A stretch of 64,000 bases of DNA from Chelydra serpentina (Eukaryota; Chordata; Testudines; Chelydridae), in contig JBAIAC010000033.1 of assembly GCA_037349315.1 (NCBI GenBank), positions 21,842,001 to 21,906,000 on the forward strand. Reading direction: 5' to 3'. The notes below the pieces were generated by a model. The model was not told where the DNA came from and did not search any database. It worked only from the letters and a program-made list of their open reading frames with translations. Position numbers and translations under genes: made by a program. This document shows, one piece after another, positions 1 to 10,698 of this stretch. Numbering within the stretch: position 1 is the stretch's first letter; each line of letters begins with the position of its first letter.

Positions 1-819
1 CTGAATTACACACCCCACTAAAACCAAAATATATTTCTTTACTCTATAAAGTGAAGAAATTGTGAGCTCTTCAGGGCAAGATGTGTGTCTTGCTGCATGT
101 TTGGACAGTACTTAGCATGTTGTTGGTGCTATCAGGATACAACTGTATCAGTACACTCCCAAGGATTTTAGGAAACACAGGAATTTTGTGAGGACAACAA
201 TATATTGTTAATTTAATTAAATATGTAATGTATTTAAGCAATTGGGAAACATTTATTTTTATTCGAACAAGTTGTTCTGAAAGAGTCACGCTACTGTATA
301 TGTGTGGGCGAACTACTTTCCGTAATTGTTATCTACAACAGATCTGAAGGGAGATGTTGATCTTCTGAAATGAAGTGTGTAGATGCAGGTTTCTGTGAAC
401 CTTCTTAATAAAAATAACTACTTTTTTTTTTTTTGCCATGGATCTTTTGTGTGCAAATTGCTCAAATCCAGATGGAAAATTAAAGACCTCTCCTTAGACA
501 AGTACAGTCATTTGAACTTATGAAAATACATGGCTGAATGCAGAAATCATATAAACAAACATGACAAAATGTCCCTTTTGCCCACAGAGGAACTGATCAT
601 ATGATTCAAAGTTGGAGTTTAGACATATGCATATTCAAAAATAATGAGTCACAGCTGCTCTTTTTCTGCTTCTTTGGAACAGTAACACGTAGCAGTACGG
701 AATGGCCTCATACACTCACACTCTTGCTCAACTTTGTACCTTGGAGAACCTCCTCTCCCCAAAATCCTTATTAGTTCCAGCAACCCAAATGTCTTATTTT
801 CATGTCTAGAGACAATTAA

Positions 820-857
820 AAAGAAGAAAAGAAAAGAAAAGGAAAGGAAAGGAAAGG
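820..857. repeat. A/G-rich pentanucleotide simple repeat
   Basis: Runs of GAAAA changing into GGAAA over about 38 bases. It lies in otherwise featureless AT-rich DNA (1-1087), which also holds a poly-T run near 421. Nothing else was recognised there. Confidence 0.8.
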
Positions 858-1087
858 TCAAATACCCACCCAAAACATGCAATTCTATGAGTCAGCGTGT
901 ATACAACTTGTTGTCTGGTATTGGTTGCGGGATACTTTCATTCCAGCAAGTTGTAATTCTAATGGCGAACACAAGGACATGTATGGCAAGATGTGTATAT
1001 TACTGTATTATCTTTCATGTTGCTGGGATTGTCTCTTTAAATTCAAAGGAGCATTAAAATATTGTATTATTACAATATTTCCACTGC

Positions 1088-1180
1088 TTGCATCCGAAGA
1101 AGTGGGTATTCACCCACGAAAGCTTATGCTTCAATACCTCTGTTAGTCTATAAGGTGCCACAGGACCCTTTGTCGCTTCT
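1088..1180 (+). repeat. Penelope-like/hammerhead-type interspersed repeat, copy 1
   Basis: This matches the copy at 16986-17074 on the other strand. The layout resembles a minimal type I hammerhead ribozyme. The first core strand (1094-1100) reads CCGAAGA where CTGANGA is expected. Helix II pairs GTGGGT (1102-1107) with ACCCAC (1112-1117) around an ATTC loop. GAAA follows at 1118-1121, then a 3-bp helix III, AGC/GCT with loop TTAT (1121-1130). The U-to-C change in the core should inactivate it. Assignment to Penelope-like elements is an inference, based on that group being known to carry such ribozymes. Confidence 0.55.
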
Positions 1181-1938
1181 GTATTATTACTGATGCAACA
1201 GTTCCCAGAGCCTTAGATAGGAGTCCTTTAATTATTTTAAAGCTAAACAAATAAAAATAATGAAATACAATCTTTGACCATAAAGCATTACTGAATTGCT
1301 CCTTTCAAGCAAAGAGGTGCATTTGTATGTGTTTTATGTATGTCTGTTATTTTAAAGAGTTTTCATCAAACACTTGCTTCTGACCAACCCCCAAATACAT
1401 TGAATACTAAGTACCTTATTTTGTGACTTGTCCTATTGATTTCAATGAGGCTGCTCTTAAAGAGTTAGGAATCATTCATGTAACTAAAGGTTTCAAGACC
1501 TGGCCCTAAATGAATTTTTACTAAAAATCAATCCTGCAATACTCTCAGACAGTGATTGTTTGGCCTGTGCAAGGATTGAGTAATGACTCATGAGACACAA
1601 AGCTTTTGGCATTAGATTCTTACGCACATTGAAACATTTCAAGGCACTAGTGATTGTGAGTAAATGTAGTATTCTGTGTATGAGGGTGTGACTGTGTGTT
1701 GTAGGCATAGCTCTGCACCTGGGAAGGGGCATGCAGTGGTGCACTACCCCAGGGGAAGGCCTGGAAAGCATTCTGCCCTCTGGATCTCCTCAAACTGCAG
1801 ACTCAGCACACCTGCTATTAAACCCCTTTGTTACACGAGACAGGATTACACCCCACCCCCACCCCGCCCCACTCCCCCTCTGTTGCCAGCAGACTGAGTG
1901 AGCCAGGGTTTTGGGATAGCAAAGACAAGGCCCTGCCT
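1181..1938. other. No gene seen
   Basis: AT-rich non-coding DNA. A segment near 1690-1785 resembles 35575-35665 (shared words such as TTGTAG.CATAGC and GCACT.CCCCAG), so it may be part of an unnamed dispersed repeat. Confidence 0.4.
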
Positions 1939-2062
1939 TAGGGTGACCATATGTCCCGATTTTATAGGGACAGTCCCGATATTCAGGGCTTTTTCTTATA
2001 TGGGCACCTATTACCCCCCACACTCTGTCCTGATTTTTCATACATGCCATCTGGTCACCCTA
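1939..2062. mobile_element. hAT MITE (TAGGGTGACC family), 124 bp
   Basis: The terminal inverted repeats are TAGGGTGACCA at the left and TGGTCACCCTA at the right. The element is flanked by a perfect 8-bp direct duplication, CCCTGCCT (1931-1938 and 2063-2070), the target size made by hAT transposases. It has no coding capacity and is a non-autonomous derivative. A diverged relative lies at 14376-14516. Confidence 0.85.
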
Positions 2063-2599
2063 CCCTGCCTCCTCCCCAACCCTTTGGGGCCACGTGCACC
2101 CTGGGATGAAGCAGTCCTTCTAAGCCACAGCGTGCAGTGCAATTCCACCTGGCCTTTATGCTGCTGACTCCTCCTCAGCACACATTGTACCTGTATAAAG
2201 TCCAAGCAGAATCTGATCCCGAGGTTTGGGAACTAATCACCACAGTGCTTTCCAGCTCAGCTCTTGTGAACAGGGCAGTTATTTAGCAATGTGTAATTAC
2301 CAAAGACAACAGAACTCGGTGGCAGGCCAATCCATAGAGTCAGTGATGTTCTGCGCATTTTGTGGTATTCTCAAGAAGCAGGGCTTTCTCTGTAAAAAAG
2401 ACTGATTTTTCATACTAGATGTTATGATTATAGAAATAACCTTCACAATCCTATTCCCACAATCTGATGTCCCACAGTCATGTTGATCGCGCAGCCAGAC
2501 AAACTGCCATACCAGCAACAAGTGTTTTCCATTTACATTAATGAGCTGTGAACTCTGAAGCCTAATTATGACTACCAAAATGCCAAAATAATTAACACT

Positions 2600-3444
2600 T
2601 GTAACAGGATGGCTTGCCCTTTAAGGATGTAACAGGATGGCTTTCCCTTGCGTGGTTACTCAAGAGGCACCCCTGGGTTGGATCAGGTAATTCCCTATAA
2701 AGGGCAACAGGTGGTTACAGTGAAGAGGGAAACTACAGAAAGTAGGAAAGGTTGCTGGAGGGAAGACCCTGATACCAGGGGTCTGGAAACTACAGAGTCC
2801 AGCCACGCAGGGTCCTGTGGGAGTAGCCTGTCAAAGCATGAAAGGCCCCAAGCAGGAACACCTTGGAGTAGGTTGCAGCGACGCTGACTTCTGTCAGCGT
2901 CGGTGGGTGACGTCGCGGGGCCCCGCGCCCCCGACGCCGGTGACGTCGCGGGGCCCCGCGCCCCCGACGCCACCGCAACGTCGCCGGCGTCGGGGGCGGG
3001 GCCCCGGAACATCGCCCGGTGCTCCAGTAAGTTGGGCGCGAGCTCCGGGGATGGTGGGGAGTTGCCGGTGGGTGCAGAGCACCCACCAATTTTTTTCCAT
3101 GGGTGCTCCAGCCCCAGAGCACCCACGAAGTCGGCGCCCCTGGGGTTGAACTGGAGACAGCTGAGAGAGTGCACAGGGACCAGCAGAAAGACCTGAAATG
3201 GGAGGTTTCCCTGCTGAGACTACAGGCAGAAAAGCCTGGGAGTGACCTGAGAACAGGATAAAACTGATGGACTGTTTTGGTACTTAGTTTTACGTTGGAG
3301 CTTTATTTATGTGAATAAACTTGGACCCCTGAGAAGGGGTGGCCAATAGACAAGGAAAGGCTGTGTGGCGTTTAAGAAGGCCTTTTGCTAGAAGGACACA
3401 GCTAGCCACAAGGGGATGCTCAAGAAGTGGCAGACCCTCTTACA
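2600..3444 (+). mobile_element. Solo LTR of a retroelement with 5-bp TSD, split by a MITE
   Basis: The element starts TGTAACAGG and ends CTCTTACA, giving the TG...CA ends and short TGTAA/TTACA inverted repeat usual for LTRs. The flanks carry a 5-bp duplication, ACACT (2595-2599 and 3445-3449). An AATAAA at 3314-3319 suggests plus-strand orientation. The first 30 bases are partly repeated at about 2630 (TGTAACAGGATGGC twice). No internal retroviral or Gypsy coding region is next to it, so it appears to be a solo LTR. A GC-rich MITE interrupts it at 2876-3142. The clade (ERV or Gypsy) cannot be decided here. Confidence 0.7.
2876..3142. mobile_element. GC-rich MITE nested in the solo LTR
   Basis: This is a CpG-rich block with diverged inverted ends (CGACGCTGACTTC at the left; GAAGTCGGCGCCCCTG at the right). 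It holds inverted copies of GACGCC/GGCGTC and a hairpin-like GGTGGGTGC...GCACCCACC. It shares long near-identical stretches with 6174-6524, for example the part around GAGTTGCCGGTGGGTGCAGA, so it belongs to the same family. No clean 8-bp duplication is visible. Long open frames on both strands here are by-products of base composition. Confidence 0.65.
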
Positions 3445-3905
3445 ACACTGGTACACTGCTGAATGACCTACCAGATCCAGTCAGCAAATGCTGGTGTCAA
3501 ATGTGGAGGGCCATATTTGGCATAACTTGATGTTACATTTGTTTAAAATGAGATTTCATAGGTGACAGATGCCAGACCGTGTGCAGGTTCCAGCCACAGC
3601 AAAGACTGTGAAACGACAAGCTGTGACAGTTTGGTTTAGTATAAAAAGTTACTATATTTTTATATATAAATAAAGCCACAAAAAGGTGACTCTCTTGTTA
3701 GTTCAGGGCCCAGGGACACACTGTAATAGTAATTCTCCCAATGCCATTCTAACCATCAAGTATATTATATTAATTAGTATGTAGTTCAGCTAGTCTGGAC
3801 CCAATCATTTCCTTTTACAAAATGGAGGGAGTTATTTTTATGCAGGAAAAAGAAGAAAGATCATAGGCCTGTTTCTTTATTGCTCTCCAGTAGGTCTAGT
3901 CATTA
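3445..3905. other. No gene seen
   Basis: AT-rich non-coding DNA between the solo LTR and the Tigger-like MITE. Nothing was recognised. Confidence 0.5.
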
Positions 3906-4728
3906 CAGTAACTCCTTGCTTAATGTTGTAGTTATGTTCCTGAAAAATGCTACTTTAAGCAAAATGAAGTATTTCCTAGGGAATGCCTTACTGCTAAATG
4001 ATGAACTAGCACTCGGCTAAGCCCTCAAGGGTTAACACATTGTTGTTAATGTAGCCTCACAGTCTACAAGGCAACATGAATGGAGGGAGGGGAGACAGCA
4101 TGGCAGAGAGAGACACAAACACGCGCACCATGTGTGTGTGAGAGAGAGACACGCATTGCCCCTTTAAGTATGCTGACCCCACTCTTAAGTACATTGCCTT
4201 TTAAAGTAGATCAGCAAGTTGACAGCAGCTGCTGCCAGCAAGTTGACACAAGTTGACAACAGCTGCTGCCAGCAAGCTCCCTCCGTCCTGAGCCCTGTGG
4301 TGTGTCCTGCCCTCTGCTCTGGATTAGCACCTCTTCTGACATTAGCACCCCTTCTCTTCCTCCCCCCTCCGGCCCCCTCACAGCAAGCAGGAGGCTCCTG
4401 GGAGCAGCTCCAAGGCAGAGGGCACGAGCAGCACATGGCAGTGGGGGGAGGGGCAGCTGAACTGCCAGACAATTGATAGCCTGCTGGACAGCTGCCACAC
4501 AGGGAATTTAGGGGAGCAGGGAGCTGATGGAGCTAGCTGGTGAGGGCTTGGAACCAGGATGGACCAGCAGCTGCCCTAACAGCTGCTCTTTCTGCAAGCA
4601 ATGGACAAAGCAGGCGGCTGCAAAACAATGTTATAAGGGAGCATTGTACAACTTTAAACGAGCATGTTCCCTAACTGATCAGGAACGAAACAACGTTAAC
4701 CAGGATGACTTGAAGTGAGGAGTTACTG
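3906..4728. mobile_element. Tigger/mariner-like non-autonomous DNA transposon, 823 bp
   Basis: The termini are CAGTAACTCC at the left and GGAGTTACTG at the right, directly flanked by TA on both sides (3904-3905 and 4729-4730). That is the target duplication of Tc1/mariner-type elements. The inverted similarity goes further inward, with AACGTT-type words at both ends. The interior holds a TG/AG simple repeat (about 4131-4150) and a short tandem duplication of a CAGCTGCTGCC-containing segment (4210-4275). No transposase is encoded. The resemblance to Tigger termini is a recollection, not a search result. Confidence 0.7.
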
Positions 4729-4730
4729 TA

Positions 4731-5746
4731 CTACCTGTGCAAAGTGAGCATAAGACTTTATGGAAATAGAATGGCGTTGCTTCTTACTTAGTTTGCATAC
4801 ATCATGTAAATGACTACAGAAGGTGCCAGGCAGTAGAGATTCAAGCTCATAAGATTTGCAATATTCTCTACTTCCCCCATAAATATCTGCTTTCTGAAAC
4901 TAGAAAGAAGATATAGGGCCAGACTGTAGTTTTCATGTCACACTGTGTAAGTGATTGCATGAAGAGACACTGTAATTTCTGGAGATGTGCTGCCGGCAGG
5001 GAACAAAGAGTACGTAGAATGCATGGAGGAGAGTATACAGGAATGGCCATAGCTACACTCAGTAACGTAACGGTGCTTCCTCCAGTATGTACCACCCAGT
5101 ACATCCTCCAGTGGGTCAATAAAACCACAAAACCATGTCCCAGTGCAGTGGGTCTCAGCTCTTTTATAGCACTCAGGGAAGGGGAGGGTTGCTATAAACC
5201 CTGACAGCTGGTTGTGACCCCAGGATTGAGAGAACAGTCCCAGGACTACAGCTCTATTCAGGGAAAGCAGGCAAATTATATCTCTGTGCGGAATTCAGTT
5301 AGGCCCACAGTTTTGCAATGGCCTCTATTTACAACACGGGGGCTCACTTCAGCTGTTTTCAGGAGAACCTATGCAAATTACTTCTGTTTGGAGTCTTTAA
5401 TTACTGCACACTTTTAGTTCAATACTAATTTTGAAATTGTGCTTTTGAAAAATCATGCCAGATTTGCTCTTAAGACAAGTATTTTTTTCTCTTTGGTTGG
5501 GTCTTTCTATCCACCTTATCTAGCCCCTTATGCTGTCAACAAACCTAAAATAGTTAAGAGATCCAATTTTTAAAATATCTCTGCAACTTTACTATGCCCC
5601 CCCACTCCCAAATAATTACCACAACACTTTATGGCTCCCAAAGAATCCTGCTTTGAATGGACAAGAACATATACATCTATTACTTAAATTACACCTTTGG
5701 ATGATTATTTTTGTCTAAAGTTGGAGTTCTTCTAGGGAAGCGGATA
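4731..5746. other. No gene seen
   Basis: Non-coding DNA. The short open frames have no recognisable motifs. Confidence 0.5.
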
Positions 5747-5861
5747 GAATCATGGAAACATAGGGCTGCAAGGGACCTCGAGAGGTCATTGAGTCCACCC
5801 CTTGCACTGAGGCAGGACCAAGTAAACCTAGACCTCCCTGACAGGTGTTTGTCCAACCTGG
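5747..5861 (-). mobile_element. CR1 LINE 3' end fragment
   Basis: Read on the minus strand this ends in the GACCTC...CCCT and ATGATTCTAT type tail of CR1 elements. It has the AGGTCATTGAGTCCA variant, which is also found in the tails of the SINEs at 10501-10698 and 17077-17278. It is truncated at its 5' side, with no reverse-transcriptase coding. Confidence 0.7.
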
Positions 5862-6173
5862 ATGATCATTCAGTGTGGACTCAAGAACAAAACAGCACCA
5901 TGTAATTCCTTTTCTTGTCGTACAACACACTTTCTTACACATTTTTCAGTCATGCAGTATCTATTTGATCATTTTTCATGGGGCATGCAAGGGTACTCTT
6001 TCTTGCCTTTTAGCCCCAGACACAATGAACAGCCAGCACTATTCTAGATGCTCAGCACTTTAAACAAGAAATGTATGCATCATCGACACTATTCCAATGC
6101 ACACAGAATTCATTACATGGCACACTTGCTAAAGCTGACCTCGTAGACTGGGTAAATGTCTTCACTCAGGTCA
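5862..6173. other. No gene seen
   Basis: Non-coding spacer. Nothing was recognised. Confidence 0.5.
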
Positions 6174-6524
6174 CAGGGGCCGACTTCCGGCCCCGCTCAT
6201 GGGTGCTGTCACCTGGCGTCGGGGGCGGGGCCCCGCCCCCGACGCCGGGTGACGTTGCGGGGCCCCGCCCCCGACGCCGGGTGACGTTGCGGGGCCCCGC
6301 CCCCGACGCCGGGTGACGTTGCGGTGCCCCGACGCCGGGTGACGTTGCGGGGCCCCGCCCCCGACGCCGGGTGACGTTGCGGGGCCCCGCCCCCGACGCA
6401 ACGTTGCCCAGCGTCGGGGGCGGGGCCCCGCAACATCTCCCGGTGCTCGGTAAGTTTGCCGCGGGTCCGGGGCGGGCGGGGAGTTGCCGGTGGGTGCAGA
6501 GCACCCACGGAGTCGGCGCCTATG
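6174..6524. mobile_element. GC-rich MITE with internal tandem array
   Basis: The inverted ends are imperfect: CAGGGGCCGACTTC at the left and GAGTCGGCGCCTATG at the right. The right part (about 6430-6515) is nearly the same as that of the MITE at 2876-3142, including the GGTGGGTGC/GCACCCACGG stem. The centre is an expanded tandem array (see 6215-6420). No transposase is encoded. No clear target duplication was found, so the superfamily is unproven, though hAT is likely. Confidence 0.6.
6215..6420. repeat. 32-bp CpG-rich tandem array with a perfect 32-bp palindrome
   Basis: The block starts with a perfect 32-bp palindrome (6215-6246, centre between 6230 and 6231: GGCGTCGGGGGCGGGG and its reverse complement). 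About five copies follow of a unit near 32 bp built from GACGCCGGGTGACGTTGCGG plus GGCCCCGCCCCC. One copy is shortened near 6325. It ends with an inverted piece (GCGTCGGGGGCGGGG). Overlapping open frames here are artefacts of the periodic sequence. Confidence 0.85.
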
Positions 6525-8792
6525 ATATATGCACAGGGCTCAGTTTGGATGGCCATGATGTGCTGCTAATGCTTGTGGGTCTGCAGAGTTTGTGGGCCAA
6601 ATCCCGTGGTCTGTTCTGTGATTAGGGCAATCTCATTTCCTCACCCACACACATGCTCCCAACCAAATAGGGTAAATCTGTGAGGAAAAAACTATGGATT
6701 TCCTCCCCTTCATCCACTACCTGTGACTTTTCTAGCAGGAGATGATGGTCAGGCCTAGAGCAGGAACAGATTTAGGCCTCCATCCAGAGTACCCCGGTCC
6801 AATAGCTGGACATTTACCCTTTTAACTTCAATGCAACAAAACACTAGGTAACAAAATGTGCAATCTTTAACAGAAAATGTTGATGTCCATAGAAACAATT
6901 TTGAAATTTCAGATTAACATGCCCAATAAATTGTTGCCCAGGGACTTTTCCCCCCTTCCCTCTCATAAAAAAAAACAACACAAAAAAAACCCACCTATAG
7001 ACACTTCAAACTGAGAGTTTATGTAACTAATCCCTTACAGAGCCTAATGGTTGTAACCATGGCTTTCGGACTCATAGGTGCCACTGCTATTTCATTTTTC
7101 TATTAATGTTTCCATCTCTAGTTGACCTATTCATCTTTGGCTACAAAAGTGCCATAATTTCCACACACACCCCATATATAGATTTTCCCTCTAAAGAAGA
7201 TCCTACACTCCCAGTCTTTGAAGTGTGGTCATATGAGAGAGAAAGACATAAGAAGAAGGGGATACGTTCAAAGATCACCTGAGATCCCTACATCCACCTG
7301 GAATGCAACTCCATTGAAGCCTTGCTATCAGGGACTCTGCTATGAGGGGCTGCCCCAAGAATCCCACTTAAAAGAAGGATTTCTACTGTGAAGGAGGCCC
7401 ACTGGAAAGATAATACAGGTTGGGGCTAAATTATCTTTCCTTCTTGATCTCCAAAGGCAAGGTGTGTGGGGAGAAATGGTGTCTCCCACAGGCCTAGCTC
7501 CCTTCCCTATTGTGTGGGCCCACACAACACCCTCTGTGAGGTCCGTGGGGGGATATTTGCCATGGAGAAGGTAGAGTCTCCTTTACATATTGGGCAGGTG
7601 TGATCCACTCACAGAGGGTCCTTGTTGGGATCAGAAAGATACAATCAGGCCATTGGTTATTCTAGATTTACACCGATATACTGCACAGATGCCAACAGAT
7701 TACTCTGAATTAAAAATGGAGCATCATCTGACCCAACCTCTCTGCCAATATTAACTAAACAGATATTATATTCATTTTCTACTCTGTAAAGATAAACACT
7801 ATATGCACTAAATAATGCCACCTCTTTTACAAAAATACAATGTAGATCCTTCAGAAGAATAATTTTCCTGGCTTAATTTTGAAATATTCTCAGTATTGCT
7901 TTAAAGTTGGGCATTAAAATAACTGTTAGGGAAGCACATCACTAGAGACAATTGTTGCTTTCAAATGCAGTTTACTAAAAAACAGTCTAATTGAGTATCA
8001 GAATGGTCCTTAGATTTTTTTTTTTTTTTGCTTTGAACTGCTCAGGCAGAGCATGGTTTTGTCATTGTTACTAGTAGACGGCATCTGGTATTTCAGATCA
8101 AACACAGTATGTAGTCCAGATGTGTTAACTGTCACTCTAAGAATAAACATTTCTGATGGACAGTGTGTTAACAACAGATTATTACTCATGATGTTACATG
8201 GTTACCAAAAGTTAGTCCAAGAATCAGAGATAACACCACTGAGTACTGCTCCTAGAAATGATGCAGACTGAAATGTTTATGGATATGTTTACTTTTTTTT
8301 TAAAACCTACTCTTAAAGGGAGACTGAGACATTACAGTCTTCCACAGAAACAAGTGAATTTAAACAGCTTACACAGTGATCACATGGGCAGTAGGGTACT
8401 ACTAGGGGGGGCAGAACTGGCAGTAGACCAGTAGCTACCGAGGAACATTAAGCAGCACAATATTAAATTAACAGTTATCCAGTAGAAGTACTTGAAACAC
8501 ATGTAAGCATGACTCTGGTGCTAGGCATGTTATTATTTCAGACTCATTTATTTACATTTTAAAGGGAAGTTAATGCTTGTGAAGTGTGCCAGATTGACAG
8601 CCCTTTAGAGGCAAGATATTTATCAATCCACATATCAGATACAGCACAAGCAATAGTATACACAATACAAGTTTCTCCCCACACCAACTGACCTCGATCT
8701 TGATGAGAAGAAACCTTTGTGAGGGCAGGACTATTGTTCAGTGTCCATGCCCGTTCAATCCTTGATTTTTCTTCTGGGACTGCCAACAGTAT
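6525..8792. other. No gene seen
   Basis: AT-rich non-coding DNA with short A/T homopolymers (for example near 8018 and 8291). No coding exon, RNA gene or flanked mobile element was recognised. Confidence 0.5.
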
Positions 8793-8800
8793 GTTGTGTT

Positions 8801-9028
8801 CAGTGGCGTAGCCAGGTTTAGAGCACAGGGGGAGCGGTGGTTAAAAAAAAGGCACTGGGAGCAAAAAGCGTCGAGAGCAAAAAAAGGCGCCGGGAGCAAA
8901 AAAAAAAAAAGCTCCGCTCCGGCTGCAGCGCAGGAGCAAAAAGCGTCGGATCACAAAAAAGGCGCCACTTCTGCTCAGTGGGGAAGCGGCCGCTCCTCCT
9001 GCTCCCCCCGCCCCCGGCTATGCTACTG
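8801..9028. mobile_element. hAT MITE (CAGTGGCGTAGCC family), 228 bp
   Basis: The terminal repeats are CAGTGGCGTAGCC at the left and GGCTATGCTACTG at the right, with a perfect 8-bp duplication GTTGTGTT on both sides (8793-8800 and 9029-9036). The interior alternates A-runs with GGCGCCGGGAGC-like words, giving a rough internal tandem repeat. It has no transposase. The TSD length and CAG/CTG ends fit the hAT superfamily. Confidence 0.85.
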
Positions 9029-9248
9029 GTTGTGTTCTGTGTTATGAGCATGAGCTCAGAGAACTGCACTGAGATAGTCACCCCATTTCACATAGCTCAC
9101 CAAACAGCCAGCAATGGCAACAATCGTTGATCACCAGGTTGAACCTGAGCCAATTCTAGATATTTTGTTTTTTGCTTGTTAGGTTATGTGGGTGTTGTCA
9201 ATCTCAGAAAGATGTTACACCATGAGAGAGAATTTCAGGCAGCTAATT

Positions 9249-9445
9249 AGGGCTTGTCTACATGGGGAGTTATTCTGGAATAGCTATTCCAGAATAACTT
9301 CATATGTCGAACTTCCCGTGTGGACTTTATTCTCGACTAAGAATGCCTTATTCCAAATTATCTTAACCCACATTCAGAGAGCTTATCTAGACAGAAAGTT
9401 AGTGTGCAGCAAGCTTGGGAGTAAATTTACCATGCACTACTAGCC
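9249..9445. mobile_element. Harbinger-type MITE fragments with a 32-bp palindrome
   Basis: The block opens with GGGCTTGTCTACATGGGG after TTA, a terminus style shared with the Harbinger elements of this window (GGGxxxGTCTACA). A perfect 32-bp palindrome lies at 9268-9299. A second, related terminus-like piece (GCTTATCTAGACAGAAAG) begins near 9382, so two partial MITEs may be joined. The right end could not be fixed. Confidence 0.5.
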
Positions 9446-10500
9446 ACATTCTGGCCTGAGAACTGTCACAGAGAGGCATGGCACTAATTGCTCTCAGCTG
9501 TTCACAGTTTTCATGCTACTGGGTGCTCTCACACAGAGTATTATGAAACAGATAGAATACAATATTGAATGGATCCCAGTGCAGGATCTCAAATTCTCAA
9601 GTCACCAATTTCAGTTTCTCAGGACTAGACACTTTACCTTAAAGAGAGAATGGACCTTTGCCTGACACTCAAATGTTGTTATGGGAGCTGCCTTGCTTTG
9701 CCCATTAGGATAGTTCATGTAAGCTGAATTGGCCTCTGCACACCCATATGCTGAGGGACAGTACAAGGCCTAGGCAGTACTTAAAGGCCCAGCTAAGCAC
9801 TCAAAATAGGGATTAAGTGGGATTTGTGAATTTCAGCCACACTCAAAATTGTTAATTTATGTGGCATTCAATCAAATAAGTTACAGAAATCAACATAATT
9901 TATGTTTTGGAGAACCCGTTTCCTGTGCACTGCAAACTCTAGCTGCTCCTTAAAGTCATCACGCTTTATGCAAATCAACATAGCTGCATTGAAGTCAGTA
10001 CTATGCTGACCTACTCCAGCTGAGGAGATCGCTCATCCTACTCAAATAACATTCTTTAGGGTTAGGGTTATTCTTTACAGATTTGAATACGAAAACATTT
10101 TAAATTGAGAAACCATCAGAAAGCATAAAAGTCACTGCTTAGCACAGGAGATATCAACTTTTAGATATCAACTTTTTAGTCTTAAAAACTGCAGCAAACG
10201 TGTGCCTTTGATTACAGGAGTGTGCCAGTGGTGTTACAATTAAAGGTGTGCTGTCACTTCAATCACGAGTCCTAGTGTTCAGTGTTTATAAAAAACTTGC
10301 CGCAGGATGAAATGTTTTATAGAAGTTCTCAGCTAGGGAACAAACTTATACCCAAGATTTTAAAAGAAAATCAATGGGCCATTTCTTATGTTAGACTTTG
10401 ATTGTGTTTTGTGATTCTAGAAATGAAACATTTACAAATGTTTTATCGTTCTAAATCTTCAGTGAAGAGAAAAAATAAAAAAAATAAAAATTAAAATAAA
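9446..10500. other. No gene seen
   Basis: Non-coding DNA. It includes about two TTAGGG units near 10057-10069, too few to call a telomeric array, and an A-rich run (10468-10500) next to the SINE tail. Confidence 0.5.
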
Positions 10501-10698
10501 TGGAGATATGCCAATCTCCTAGAACTGGAACGACCTTGAAAGGTCATTGAGTCCAGTCCCCTGCCTTCACTAGCAGGACCAAGCACTGTCCCCTGACAGA
10601 TTTTTGCCCCAGATCCCTAAATGGCCCCCTCAAGGATTGAACTCACAACCCAGGGTTTAGCAGGCCAATGCTCAAACCACTGAGCTATCCCTCCCCCC
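10501..10698 (-). mobile_element. tRNA-derived turtle SINE, subfamily B
   Basis: On the minus strand it starts GGGGGGAGGGATAGCTCAG, a tRNA-like head with an A-box (TAGCTCAGTGG) and a B-box (GTTCAATCC). It then has the GGCCATTTAGGGATCTGGGG body and a tail with AAGGTCATTGAGTCCAG that matches the CR1 type at 5747-5861. It is nearly full length. The head is the internal Pol III promoter of the SINE, not a functional tRNA gene. Confidence 0.85.

Noticed and set aside
2695..3196. Overlapping long open frames on both strands
   Set aside because: They lie in the GC-rich MITE and LTR. Arg/Ala/Pro-rich translations in several frames at once are a composition effect.
6166..6625. Open frames with repeated GAGPRNVTRRR-like units
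   Set aside because: These are translations of the 32-bp tandem array in different frames, with no start context or homology.
10057..10069. Interstitial telomeric repeat
   Set aside because: Only about two TTAGGG units, within chance expectation.
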